A stretch of 18,826 nucleotides of DNA from Betaproteobacteria bacterium UBA931. GTDB lineage: Bacteria; Pseudomonadota; Gammaproteobacteria; Burkholderiales; Casimicrobiaceae. The notes under the pieces were generated by a model. It did no database searches. It worked only from the letters and a program-made list of their open reading frames with translations, and had not been told where the DNA came from. A program made the position numbers and the translations under genes. The DNA lies in contig DBDN01000071.1 of assembly GCA_002293615.1 (NCBI GenBank), forward strand, positions 351-19,176. Reading direction: 5' to 3'. This document shows, piece after piece, positions 1-7,096 of this stretch. Numbering within the stretch: position 1 is the stretch's first letter; the number at the start of each line of letters is the position of its first letter.

Positions 1-1046
1 TCTTCGTCCAGCGCTTTCTGGAGCGCAACCATATTTTCACTTGCCTGCGCACCGGTCTGCGTAGCACTGCCTTCTTTGTCGCTCACGCCCGAACCCGCCG
101 AAACTTCAAGCCGCCCATCAGAAGGGGCGGCTTGCCCTTCTTCCGTGATTCTCGGCGTGATGGTGCCGGTTGTTGTCTGTATGCCGGCTTGCTCATCATC
201 CGTCGGTGAACGCGCCGCCAATGCGTTGCGATAATTACGCCATTCGTTGACCTGAACACGCACAATCTTACGCGCTTCGTTCTGTGAGGCCTCGGAAAAT
301 ATGCTGTCGGCCGGAATTTCCAAAATAGCGCCGGCACGCAGACGGTTCATGTTCTTACCCTGGAATGCTTTGGGGTTGGTCTGATACAACGCAACCAACG
401 CTTGTTCCAGCGAAACTTCTTGCGGCTTAAACGCATTGGCGATATCGGTCAGCGTATCGCCGCGTTCAACTACGTATGTATTATCGCCAGAAGCCATTTT
501 CTGGCCGCTGGGCGCGATCGGCGGTTTCGCGCGAAGATTTTCCCTCCGGTTTTCTGCGCTCTTCTCTTTTTGTTGAGAACTTTCCTGCACCTCGGCGCGA
601 CCTGCCATCGTTGCCTGCTGCGCCGGGATAATCGGTTCCGGCGCACTCACCGTCGGCGGATCCAACAAAAGTGTATATTCGCGCAACGCATGCCCTGTTG
701 GCCAAGCCACTTCGATAAGAAGGTCAAGATAGGGTTCGGTAACGGATTGCGGCGAAGCGATTTTCAAATAGGCACTACCGTCTGCCCGACGCTCAACAGC
801 CACCTGCGTTCTTGCCAAGGCCGCCTGATAAACCAGATCTCTCTGCTGATAAACGTTCGGCGAAGCGATACTTGCCTTAAGATCGGCAAATTCTTCTTTG
901 GTGCCCATCAGTTCGATTTCAGCACTTAACGGATGCCCCAGATAGGACTTTACCGTCATTTTTCCCAAACCCAGTGCCCAGACACTTTGCGACAAGACGA
1001 GCGCGCCTGCCAACAAACTTAATTTAAAAATATGTTTTTTTTGCAT
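1..1046 (-). CDS. fimV: FimV-like pole/peptidoglycan-binding protein, N-terminal part (cut at window edge)
   Basis: About 348 codons are visible; the gene runs off the left edge, so its C-terminus is missing. The protein begins with a signal peptide: a KK-rich start, then a hydrophobic stretch ending near residue 25 (SVWA, LG follows). Next comes the FimV N-terminal domain, including a segment reading IEVAWPTG..REYTLLLDPP around residues 100-120. A LysM domain begins near residue 191 (YVVERGDTL), followed by a low-complexity Ala/Gly/Thr/Glu-rich linker. FimV-type proteins are large inner-membrane proteins that bind peptidoglycan through LysM and organise the cell pole and type IV pili. The ATG at 1046 has AAGGG eight bases upstream. 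The gene lies downstream of asd, as in many beta- and gammaproteobacteria, but a terminator separates the two, so it is probably transcribed separately. The family call is firm; the pilus role is inferred from homologues. Confidence 0.88.
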   Translation of the reverse strand, partial: MQKKHIFKLSLLAGALVLSQSVWALGLGKMTVKSYLGHPLSAEIELMGTKEEFADLKASIASPNVYQQRDLVYQAALARTQVAVERRADGSAYLKIASPQSVTEPYLDLLIEVAWPTGHALREYTLLLDPPTVSAPEPIIPAQQATMAGRAEVQESSQQKEKSAENRRENLRAKPPIAPSGQKMASGDNTYVVERGDTLTDIANAFKPQEVSLEQALVALYQTNPKAFQGKNMNRLRAGAILEIPADSIFSEASQNEARKIVRVQVNEWRNYRNALAARSPTDDEQAGIQTTTGTITPRITEEGQAAPSDGRLEVSAGSGVSDKEGSATQTGAQASENMVALQKALDE

Positions 1047-1107
1047 TGCGAAACCCTTGGGGAGAACCTTTGCTAAAGGTAACATAACATCATGAACTTA
1101 CGTTCGC

Positions 1108-1130
1108 AAGCTAAACCTTTAGTTTAGCTT
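1108..1130 (-). repeat. inverted repeat in the fimV 5' leader
   Basis: AAGCTAAAC (1108-1116) and GTTTAGCTT (1122-1130) are perfect 9-base complements separated by CTTTA. The element lies about 60 bases upstream of the fimV start. It could be an operator or an mRNA hairpin. Read on the minus strand it lacks the GC-rich stem and T run of a good terminator; on the plus strand only TTTT follows. Confidence 0.5.
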
Positions 1131-1433
1131 TTAAGAAATTTTGCACACGCTCGGCCAATCTTCACTTTTTCTTATGTTCTTTCGCCAAAATCTACTAGAA
1201 ATTGCGAATCTCCGGCAAAAAAGCACCATTCCTAGTAGCCATGCTTTTGCCAAAAAAGTGTTGCAAATCATGCGTATTCTAAATAAATCCAATACAAAAA
1301 AGTACCTACGACCACGCTTGCCGGAACATCTCTTTTCAACATTGCCTTCATTCCATTCGCAGAAAGCCAAAGAGTCCGGCAGAACTGGAAGTATCCTCTC
1401 TCTTAGAATCAAACGGAAGCTTTTTGCGCATAT

Positions 1434-1465
1434 AAAAAAGCACACGATGCCGACTGTGTGCTTTT
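1434..1465 (-). terminator. intrinsic terminator after asd (leu-asd operon)
   Basis: AAAAGCACAC (1436-1445) and GTGTGCTTTT (1456-1465) form a perfect 10-bp stem with a 10-base loop. Read on the minus strand the stem is followed by a run of T, from the A run at 1434-1439. It lies about 50 bases beyond the asd stop and is the obvious end of the leuC-leuD-leuB-asd transcript. Confidence 0.85.
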
Positions 1466-1514
1466 CGTCATAATTTGACTTGTGGTTTGAACTTTAAACT
1501 TGTTTCAAAAAGGA

Positions 1515-2630
1515 TCAATACCGCCGCACAATCGCCAGCATCCGCCGTACCGGCTCGGCGGCACCCCACAACAATTGATCACCGCAAGTAAACGCGCCCA
1601 GATAGCACGTGCCCATATTCAGCTTGCGTAAGCGCCCGATGGGTACCGTCAATGTCCCGCTGACCGCAGCTGGCGTCAATTCCCGCATTGAAACTTCACG
1701 ATGATTGGGTACCACTTTCACCCACTCGTTATCTTCGGCAATCAGACGTTCGATTTCGGCAACAAGCACGTCACGGGTAAGTTTGATCGTCAACCCTTGG
1801 GCATGACAACGCATGGCACTGACGCGTACGCATATGCCGTCCATCAAAATCGGATTTTTTTCACGACCAAGAATTTTGTTGGTTTCCGCCTGTCCTTTCC
1901 ATTCCTCACGGCTTTGACCATTGCCCATTTCTTTATCGATCCATGGGATCAAGCTGCCTGCAAGCGGCACCCCAAAATTGGCAACCGGAATCGCGCCGCC
2001 GCGCAGCGTTTCGGTAACTTTTTGGTCGATTTCAAGAATCGCCGATGCCGGATCCGACAAATTCTGCCGAACGGCATCGTGCAGCACGCCCATTTGCGCC
2101 AACAGTTCGCGCATATTCTGTGCGCCCGCGCCGGACGCCGCTTGATACGTCATTGAGCTGATCCACTCGACCAGTCCCGCCTTAAACAGACCGGACAGCG
2201 CCATCATCATCAGGCTGACCGTGCAGTTGCCTCCGATAAAATTTTTCACGCCTCGATCAAGCGCCGTATCGATCACGTTGCGGTTGACCGGGTCGAGCAT
2301 AATCACCGCATCGTCTTTCATACGCAATGCCGACGCCGCATCGATCCAATAGCCTTGCCAGCCGATTGCGCGCAACTGCGGATAAATTTCATTGGTATAA
2401 TCGCCGCCTTGGCAAGTAACGATGATGTCCATTTCGGCAAGCGCTTTGATATCTTTGCCATCAAGCAGTTTTTCCGACGCGCTGCGAACAAAATCCGGCG
2501 CCGCGCCGCCGACATTCGATGTGGTAAAAAAAGTAGGCAACAAATCGGCAAAATCGTTCTCTTCACGCATGCGCGCCATCAGCACAGAGCCGACCATCCC
2601 GCGCCATCCGACAAATCCTACTTTTCTCAT
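1515..2630 (-). CDS. asd: aspartate-semialdehyde dehydrogenase
   Basis: This is a cytosolic NADPH enzyme that reduces aspartyl phosphate to aspartate semialdehyde, the branch point to lysine/diaminopimelate, methionine and threonine. The 371-residue length fits the Gram-negative Asd family (E. coli about 367). The N-terminus MRKVGFVGWRGMVGSVL is the NADP-binding loop. The catalytic Cys sits in GGNCTVSLMMMAL, and the conserved His is in the CHAQGLTIKL segment. Three ATG codons stand in tandem (2636, 2633, 2630). The AGGA motif abuts the first, so the third has the best spacing and matches the family's start; I chose 2630. It is the last gene of the leu operon, 33 bases after leuB, and is followed by an intrinsic terminator. 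Confidence 0.97.
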   Translation of the reverse strand: MRKVGFVGWRGMVGSVLMARMREENDFADLLPTFFTTSNVGGAAPDFVRSASEKLLDGKDIKALAEMDIIVTCQGGDYTNEIYPQLRAIGWQGYWIDAASALRMKDDAVIMLDPVNRNVIDTALDRGVKNFIGGNCTVSLMMMALSGLFKAGLVEWISSMTYQAASGAGAQNMRELLAQMGVLHDAVRQNLSDPASAILEIDQKVTETLRGGAIPVANFGVPLAGSLIPWIDKEMGNGQSREEWKGQAETNKILGREKNPILMDGICVRVSAMRCHAQGLTIKLTRDVLVAEIERLIAEDNEWVKVVPNHREVSMRELTPAAVSGTLTVPIGRLRKLNMGTCYLGAFTCGDQLLWGAAEPVRRMLAIVRRY

Positions 2631-2663
2631 CATCATTCCTTTTAAATCATCTCCGTATTCACA

Positions 2664-3749
2664 CTATCCGCGCATTGCCTGCACGACAGCGTTACCCATT
2701 TCCTTCGTGCCGACTTTGGTCATGCCTTCTTCCCAGATATCCGCCGTACGCAAACCGCTGTCCAGCACTTTGACGACCGCTTTTTCGATACATTGCGCTG
2801 CGGCTTCACTTTGCAAACTGTACCGCAACATCATCGCTGTTGACAGAATCATCGCCAACGGATTGGCAAGATCCCGCCCGGCAATATCCGGCGCTGAACC
2901 GTGGCACGGTTCATACATCCCTTTGCCGTTCTCGTCGAGTGACGCCGACGGCAACATACCGATCGAACCGGTCAGCATCGATGCCTCATCGGAAAGAATA
3001 TCGCCAAAAATATTACCAGTAGCAATCACATCGAACTGCTTCGGGTTGCGTATCAGTTGCATCGCGGCGTTATCGACCAGCATATGCGAAAGTTCAACAT
3101 CCGGGTAATGCTTTGCTTCTTCGGTAAAAACATCGCGCCATAGCTGCGTGGTTTCCAGCACGTTCATCTTGTCAACCGAACACACCCTTTTATTGCGCTT
3201 TCGCGCCGCTTCAAACGCAACTTTGGCAATGCGGCGAATTTCCTCTTCCGAGTAAATCATCGTGTTAAAACCGACACGCTGTTGTTTCCCGTTGACGGTA
3301 CGCATGTCAATCCCGCGCGGCTCGCCGAAATAAATATCGCCGGTCAACTCGCGTACGATAAGAATATCCAGCCCCGCAACGATTTCCGATTTTAATGTCG
3401 ACGCTTCGGCAAGCTGCGGATAGACTGCCGCCGGGCGCAAATTGGCAAAAAGATTAAGTGCCTTGCGGATTCCGAGCAAGCCTTTTTCCGGGCGCTTTTC
3501 ACGCGGCAACACATCCCATTTTGGCCCGCCGACCGCACCGAGCAACACCGCGTCTGCCGCCAGCGCTTTCGTTTTTGTCGCTTCCGGAAACGGATTATTT
3601 TCCGCGTCAACCGCGCAACCGCCGAGCAGCGCCTCATCTATCTCCAACGCCAACCCGTCACCGCGCAAAACAGCCAACACTTTGACGGCTTCCGCCATGA
3701 TTTCCGGCCCGATGCCGTCACCACCAATCAATAATATTTTTTTTACCAC
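2664..3749 (-). CDS. leuB: 3-isopropylmalate dehydrogenase
   Basis: This NAD-dependent decarboxylating dehydrogenase converts 3-isopropylmalate to 2-oxoisocaproate in leucine synthesis. The 361-residue protein has the N-terminal GGDGIGPE motif, the ELTGDIYFGEPRG segment characteristic of LeuB, the catalytic Lys in VDKMNVLETTQLWR, and the metal/NAD region GNIFGDILSDEASML, then EPCHGSAPDIAG. I chose the GTG at 3749: GGAG lies six bases upstream and the protein then starts VKKILLIGGDG as relatives do. A longer frame back to a TTG inside leuD has no ribosome site. It follows leuD by 14 bases and precedes asd. Confidence 0.96.
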   Translation of the reverse strand: MVKKILLIGGDGIGPEIMAEAVKVLAVLRGDGLALEIDEALLGGCAVDAENNPFPEATKTKALAADAVLLGAVGGPKWDVLPREKRPEKGLLGIRKALNLFANLRPAAVYPQLAEASTLKSEIVAGLDILIVRELTGDIYFGEPRGIDMRTVNGKQQRVGFNTMIYSEEEIRRIAKVAFEAARKRNKRVCSVDKMNVLETTQLWRDVFTEEAKHYPDVELSHMLVDNAAMQLIRNPKQFDVIATGNIFGDILSDEASMLTGSIGMLPSASLDENGKGMYEPCHGSAPDIAGRDLANPLAMILSTAMMLRYSLQSEAAAQCIEKAVVKVLDSGLRTADIWEEGMTKVGTKEMGNAVVQAMRG

Positions 3750-3763
3750 AAATAACTCCGTGT

Positions 3764-4411
3764 TTACGAAACTTTTTGAAAAAGCCAAGGGGCCTGTTTT
3801 TTATATTGCGCCTCATAGGCGCGAATTTCATCGCCGTGCGCCAGCGTCAAACCGATTTCATCAAGGCCGTTGAGCAAACAGTGTTTGCGATGCTCGGTGA
3901 CATCGAATACGAATGATTCGCCTCCCGGTGTCGTGACTGTTTGCGCGGGAAGATCAATCAGCAATTGATAACCTTCCTGTGCTTCGGTTTCACGGAACAA
4001 TTGATCGACCACATTCTCCGGAAATACGATAGGCAGCAAACCGTTCTTATAACAGTTCCCGAAAAAAATATCGGCAAACGACGGCGCAATAACCGCCCGG
4101 AAACCATAATTATCCAGCGCCCACGGCGCGTGTTCTCTCGACGAGCCGCAACCGAAATTTTCCCGCGCCAGCAAAATGGAGGCATTTTGATAACGCGGCC
4201 GGTTCAATACGAAATCCGGATTCTTCGGACGGTTATCATTGTTTTTACCCGGCTCGCCATGATCCAAATAACGCCACTCATCAAAGAGATTCGGTCCAAA
4301 GCCCGAGCGGTGAATTGACTTTAAAAACTGTTTGGGAATGATCGCGTCGGTATCGACATTCGCCCGATCCAACGGGCAGACCAATCCTTTCAATACGGTA
4401 AAAGCTCTCAC
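3764..4411 (-). CDS. leuD: 3-isopropylmalate dehydratase small subunit
   Basis: This is the small, swivelling subunit of isopropylmalate isomerase. With LeuC it converts 2-isopropylmalate to 3-isopropylmalate. The 215-residue sequence has the family signature: NVDTDAIIPKQFL near the N-terminus, then the SILLARENFGCGSSREHAPW segment that positions substrate, then FGNCYKNGLLPI. The start is a GTG with GAGG eight to nine bases upstream; an upstream ATG runs into a stop at once. It is separated from leuC by a small lipoprotein gene, an arrangement seen in betaproteobacteria. The neighbouring leuB also starts with GTG. Confidence 0.96.
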   Translation of the reverse strand: MRAFTVLKGLVCPLDRANVDTDAIIPKQFLKSIHRSGFGPNLFDEWRYLDHGEPGKNNDNRPKNPDFVLNRPRYQNASILLARENFGCGSSREHAPWALDNYGFRAVIAPSFADIFFGNCYKNGLLPIVFPENVVDQLFRETEAQEGYQLLIDLPAQTVTTPGGESFVFDVTEHRKHCLLNGLDEIGLTLAHGDEIRAYEAQYKKQAPWLFQKVS

Positions 4412-4517
4412 TTATATTTCCTCATTGCCGGAGTTCAGGTTTCAGGGATCAGTGCTTATGGCGCTTTACGCAAACCGCACACCCGTTTCTTGAATCCTTG
4501 CCCTCTAAAGCCAAAAA

Positions 4518-4649
4518 TTATTTCTCTGCTGCTTTTTCAATTGCTTTGCCACCTGCCTGAACGTCTTTGCCGACGCCCTGAACTGTGTTGCAACCAGAGA
4601 GAATACCCAGCGCCATCAGAATGGTCGCGACCAATACCAAATGTCTCAT
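4518..4649 (-). CDS. entericidin-type small lipoprotein (43 aa)
   Basis: A 43-residue protein starts MRHLVLVATILMALGILSGC and ends in a Lys/Ala/Glu-rich tail. Residues 1-19 form a lipoprotein signal peptide, and LSGC (17-20) is the lipobox, so the mature peptide would be a 24-residue lipid-anchored chain. The mature part (NTVQGVGKDVQAGGKAIEKA) matches the entericidin A/B family, small envelope lipoproteins described in E. coli as an antidote/toxin pair. A very strong ribosome site (AGGAGGAGG) precedes the ATG. It lies between leuC and leuD, probably co-transcribed. No partner entericidin gene is seen nearby, so a toxin/antidote role cannot be inferred. Confidence 0.88.
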   Translation of the reverse strand: MRHLVLVATILMALGILSGCNTVQGVGKDVQAGGKAIEKAAEK

Positions 4650-4694
4650 GACCTCCTCCTTCTGTGTAATTATTAAACAGGAAAAGCCCTGCCA

Positions 4695-6104
4695 TCATGA
4701 AGAAAGCGGCACAAAATGTCCAGCAATCGCCGCCGCCGCCGCCATTGCCGGGCTGACCAAATGCGTCCGACCACCTTGCCCCTGACGCCCCTCAAAATTT
4801 CGATTGGATGTTGACGCGCAACGCTCTTGAGGCGCCAAGCGATCTGCGTTCATCGCAAGGCACATCGAGCAACCGGGTTCGCGCCACTCAAAGCCGGCAT
4901 CGTAAAAAATCTTATCCAACCCTTCTTTTTCCGCCTGCGCTTTGACCAGCCCCGAACCGGGCACGACTAAGACACGTTTTACGTTAACCGCTTTTTTCTT
5001 GCCGCGTACGACTTCCGCGGCCGCACGCAGATCCTCAATACGGCCATTGGTGCACGAGCCAATGAACACCGTATCAATATCGATCATCGTTATTGGTGTG
5101 TCGGGTTCCAGCCCCATGTATGCCAACGCCCGTTCCATACCTTCTCGCTTTACCGGATCGTTTTCATTTGCCGGATTCGGCACACGGCCATCAATACCCG
5201 TTACCATTTCCGGCGATGTCCCCCACGTAACCTGCGGAACAACCAGCGAAGCGTCTATCGTGACTTCCTGATCAAATTTGGCATCTCGATCAGACACCAG
5301 TTTTTTCCACTCCGCCACCGCGGTATGCCACGCATCTCCCGTCGGCGAAAACGTACGATTCTTCAGGTATTCAATCGTGACATCGTCCACGGCCACCAAG
5401 CCGGAACGCGCGCCCGCTTCAATTGCCATATTGCACAGTGTCATCCGCCCTTCCATCGACAACGCACCAACAGCATCGCCGGTAAACTCCATCGCGTAAC
5501 CCGTACCGCCCGCCGTACCGATTTTGCCGATCAGCGCCAGTGCTAAGTCCTTAGCACTGACGCCCGGTTGTGTTTTGCCAGTAAAAGCAACGCGCATTGT
5601 CTTTGATTTTTTCGCAACCAAACATTGTGTCGCCAATACATGCTCGACCTCCGACGTGCCGATACCATGGGCCAGGCTGGCAAATGCGCCGTGTGTGGAT
5701 GTATGCGAATCGCCGCACACAATCGTCATACCCGGCAACGTCGCGCCATGTTCGGGGCTCACTACGTGAACAATCCCCTGGCGTGGATCCATGAACGGGA
5801 ACCAAGCCAACGCACCGGTTTCCTTGATGTTCGCCGCCAGTGTTTCTACTTGCTGACGCGACACCGGATCGGTAATACCGTCCAGCCCCGCTTCCCAGTT
5901 TTGGGTCGGCGTATTGTGATCAGTCGTCGCGACGATGGAGTCCACGCGCCACGGCTTGCGACGTGCCAGACGTAAGCCCTCGAATGCCTGCGGGCTGGTC
6001 ACCTCGTGAATCAAATGGCGGTCAATGTACAAAAGTACGGTGCCGTCTTCTTCGCGCACAATATGGCTCGACCACAATTTATCGTACAGTGTTTGTCCTG
6101 ACAT
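4695..6104 (-). CDS. leuC: 3-isopropylmalate dehydratase large subunit
   Basis: This is the aconitase-fold subunit of isopropylmalate isomerase, carrying the 4Fe-4S cluster. The 469-residue length is normal. Visible motifs are the VATTDHN segment, VCGDSHTSTHGAFASLAHGIG, and the cluster cysteines in IGSCTNGRIEDLR and in the CSMCLAMN pair near the C-terminus. I chose the ATG at 6104: AGAGG stands six bases upstream, and MSGQTLYDKLW matches the family N-terminus. An in-frame ATG at 6155 would add 17 unconserved residues. It is the first gene of the leu operon, divergent from the LysR regulator gene at 6233. Confidence 0.97.
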   Translation of the reverse strand: MSGQTLYDKLWSSHIVREEDGTVLLYIDRHLIHEVTSPQAFEGLRLARRKPWRVDSIVATTDHNTPTQNWEAGLDGITDPVSRQQVETLAANIKETGALAWFPFMDPRQGIVHVVSPEHGATLPGMTIVCGDSHTSTHGAFASLAHGIGTSEVEHVLATQCLVAKKSKTMRVAFTGKTQPGVSAKDLALALIGKIGTAGGTGYAMEFTGDAVGALSMEGRMTLCNMAIEAGARSGLVAVDDVTIEYLKNRTFSPTGDAWHTAVAEWKKLVSDRDAKFDQEVTIDASLVVPQVTWGTSPEMVTGIDGRVPNPANENDPVKREGMERALAYMGLEPDTPITMIDIDTVFIGSCTNGRIEDLRAAAEVVRGKKKAVNVKRVLVVPGSGLVKAQAEKEGLDKIFYDAGFEWREPGCSMCLAMNADRLAPQERCASTSNRNFEGRQGQGGRTHLVSPAMAAAAAIAGHFVPLSS

Positions 6105-6184
6105 ATTTGCCTCTTTTACTCTTTGAGAGCCCGAGATTACGCTTTTCTTTTCCATGAATCAAATTCATATTTTTCATATTTACC

Positions 6185-6204
6185 ATTCCATATTGGAATA
6201 TAAT
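6185..6204 (+). promoter_or_regulatory. likely LysR operator dyad overlapping a -10 box
   Basis: ATTCCA (6185-6190), TAT, TGGAAT (6194-6199) is a perfect 6-3-6 dyad that fits the T-N11-A pattern of LysR-family sites. Its right end overlaps TATAAT at 6199-6204, a plausible -10 for the plus-strand regulator gene. No clear -35 is visible. The site sits in the 128-base AT-rich gap between divergent leuC and the regulator. It could serve both autorepression and activation of leuC, which is inferred from position only. Confidence 0.55.
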
Positions 6205-6232
6205 AGATATCAACTATTCCCTTGCTTACCTT

Positions 6233-7090
6233 ATGGATCATCCGTCTATCGCCGCTTTTATCGCTGTTGTCGAGGAAGGTTCTTTCTCGCTTGCCGCCGA
6301 ACGGTTGCACATCACGCAACCTGCCGCCAGCAAACGTATTCTGGCACTGGAAGACCAGCTTGGCGTTCGTCTTTTCGACCGGCTTGGTCGTCATATCGTG
6401 CTGACCGAAGCCGGGCGTGTCTTGCTGCCGTACGCACAAAATCTGCTTACCGTTTATGCCGATTCACGGCGCGCCCTGGGAAACCTGAGCGGCGATATCA
6501 GCGGTACCTTGTGCATCGCTACCAGCCATCACATTGGTTTGCACCGCTTACCGCCGGTACTGCGCGCTTTTGTCCACGACTACCCGCAAGTCCGCCTTGA
6601 TCTGCGCTTTATGTCTTCCGAAGACGCTTTTGTCGCGATTGCCAACGGTGAGGCCGAATTTGCCATTGTGACGCTTCCCCCGAAAATCGAAGCGCCGTTA
6701 ATCAGCGTCCCATTGTGGGTTGATCAATTACGTGTCGCGCTTTCTCCGGAACACCCGCTTGCCGCCCGCAAAAAAATTACTGCATTCATGCTTGCCGAAC
6801 ATCCGGCGATTTTTCCGGAAACTGGCACATTTACCCGCGACCTGATTGACCATATGTTTGCACAGCTCGAATTAAAGCCCACTGTCGCTCTTTCCACCAA
6901 TTATCTGGAAACCATCAAAATGATGGTCTCTGTCGGGCTGGGCTGGTCGTTGCTGCCCGCCAACATGATCGATTCGTCTTTGGCATCTCCTATGCTGACC
7001 GGCTTATATTTCGAAAGAACGCTCGGTGTACTCCGTCACAGCGGACGAACGTTATCCAATGCCGCCAACGCTTTCTTAAAAGCGCTTTAA
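6233..7090 (+). CDS. LysR-family transcriptional regulator
   Basis: A 285-residue protein with a typical LysR layout. The winged helix-turn-helix spans residues 1-60 (AAERLHITQPAASKRILALEDQLGVRLFDR). The effector-binding domain covers about 90-285 (GTLCIATSHHIGLHRLPPVLRAF and VSVGLGWSLLPANMI). It is divergent from leuC, and LysR-family genes usually control the divergent neighbour, so it is a good candidate regulator of the leu operon; the effector is unknown. CysB/Cbl-like segments (GTLCIATSHH..) occur in this subfamily, so a sulfur-related role is also possible. No clear ribosome site precedes the ATG. It ends six bases from the convergent end of murA. Confidence 0.9.
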   Translation: MDHPSIAAFIAVVEEGSFSLAAERLHITQPAASKRILALEDQLGVRLFDRLGRHIVLTEAGRVLLPYAQNLLTVYADSRRALGNLSGDISGTLCIATSHHIGLHRLPPVLRAFVHDYPQVRLDLRFMSSEDAFVAIANGEAEFAIVTLPPKIEAPLISVPLWVDQLRVALSPEHPLAARKKITAFMLAEHPAIFPETGTFTRDLIDHMFAQLELKPTVALSTNYLETIKMMVSVGLGWSLLPANMIDSSLASPMLTGLYFERTLGVLRHSGRTLSNAANAFLKAL

Positions 7091-7096
7091 GAGGTA

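Larger units (their letters stand above)
1047..1514. other. non-coding region between asd and fimV with several inverted repeats
   Basis: No convincing gene is seen in these 468 bases: the open frames on both strands are low-quality and mutually overlapping. The region holds the asd terminator (1434-1465) and an inverted repeat in the fimV leader (1108-1130). It also has further imperfect repeats: CTACTAG at 1192-1198 against CTAGTAG at 1232-1238, and GGCAAAAAAGCA near 1213 against TGCTTTTGCC near 1242. It should contain the fimV promoter, but I cannot assign -35 and -10 boxes with confidence. Confidence 0.6.

Noticed and set aside
1131..1473. Overlapping open frames on both strands (104 and 110 codons) between asd and fimV
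   Set aside because: They mirror each other, have no ribosome site, show no recognisable domain and overlap the asd terminator.
2422..3108. Long plus-strand open frame (228 codons) opposite asd/leuB
   Set aside because: It is antisense to two firmly identified genes and its Ser/Pro/Ile-rich sequence is what their codon bias produces in that frame.
3750..3788. Longer leuB N-terminus starting with TTG inside leuD
   Set aside because: It lacks a ribosome site and adds residues that relatives do not have; the GTG at 3749 has GGAG at good spacing.
6105..6155. Longer leuC N-terminus from the ATG at 6155
   Set aside because: The ATG at 6104 has a good ribosome site and matches the family start; the extra 17 residues are unconserved.
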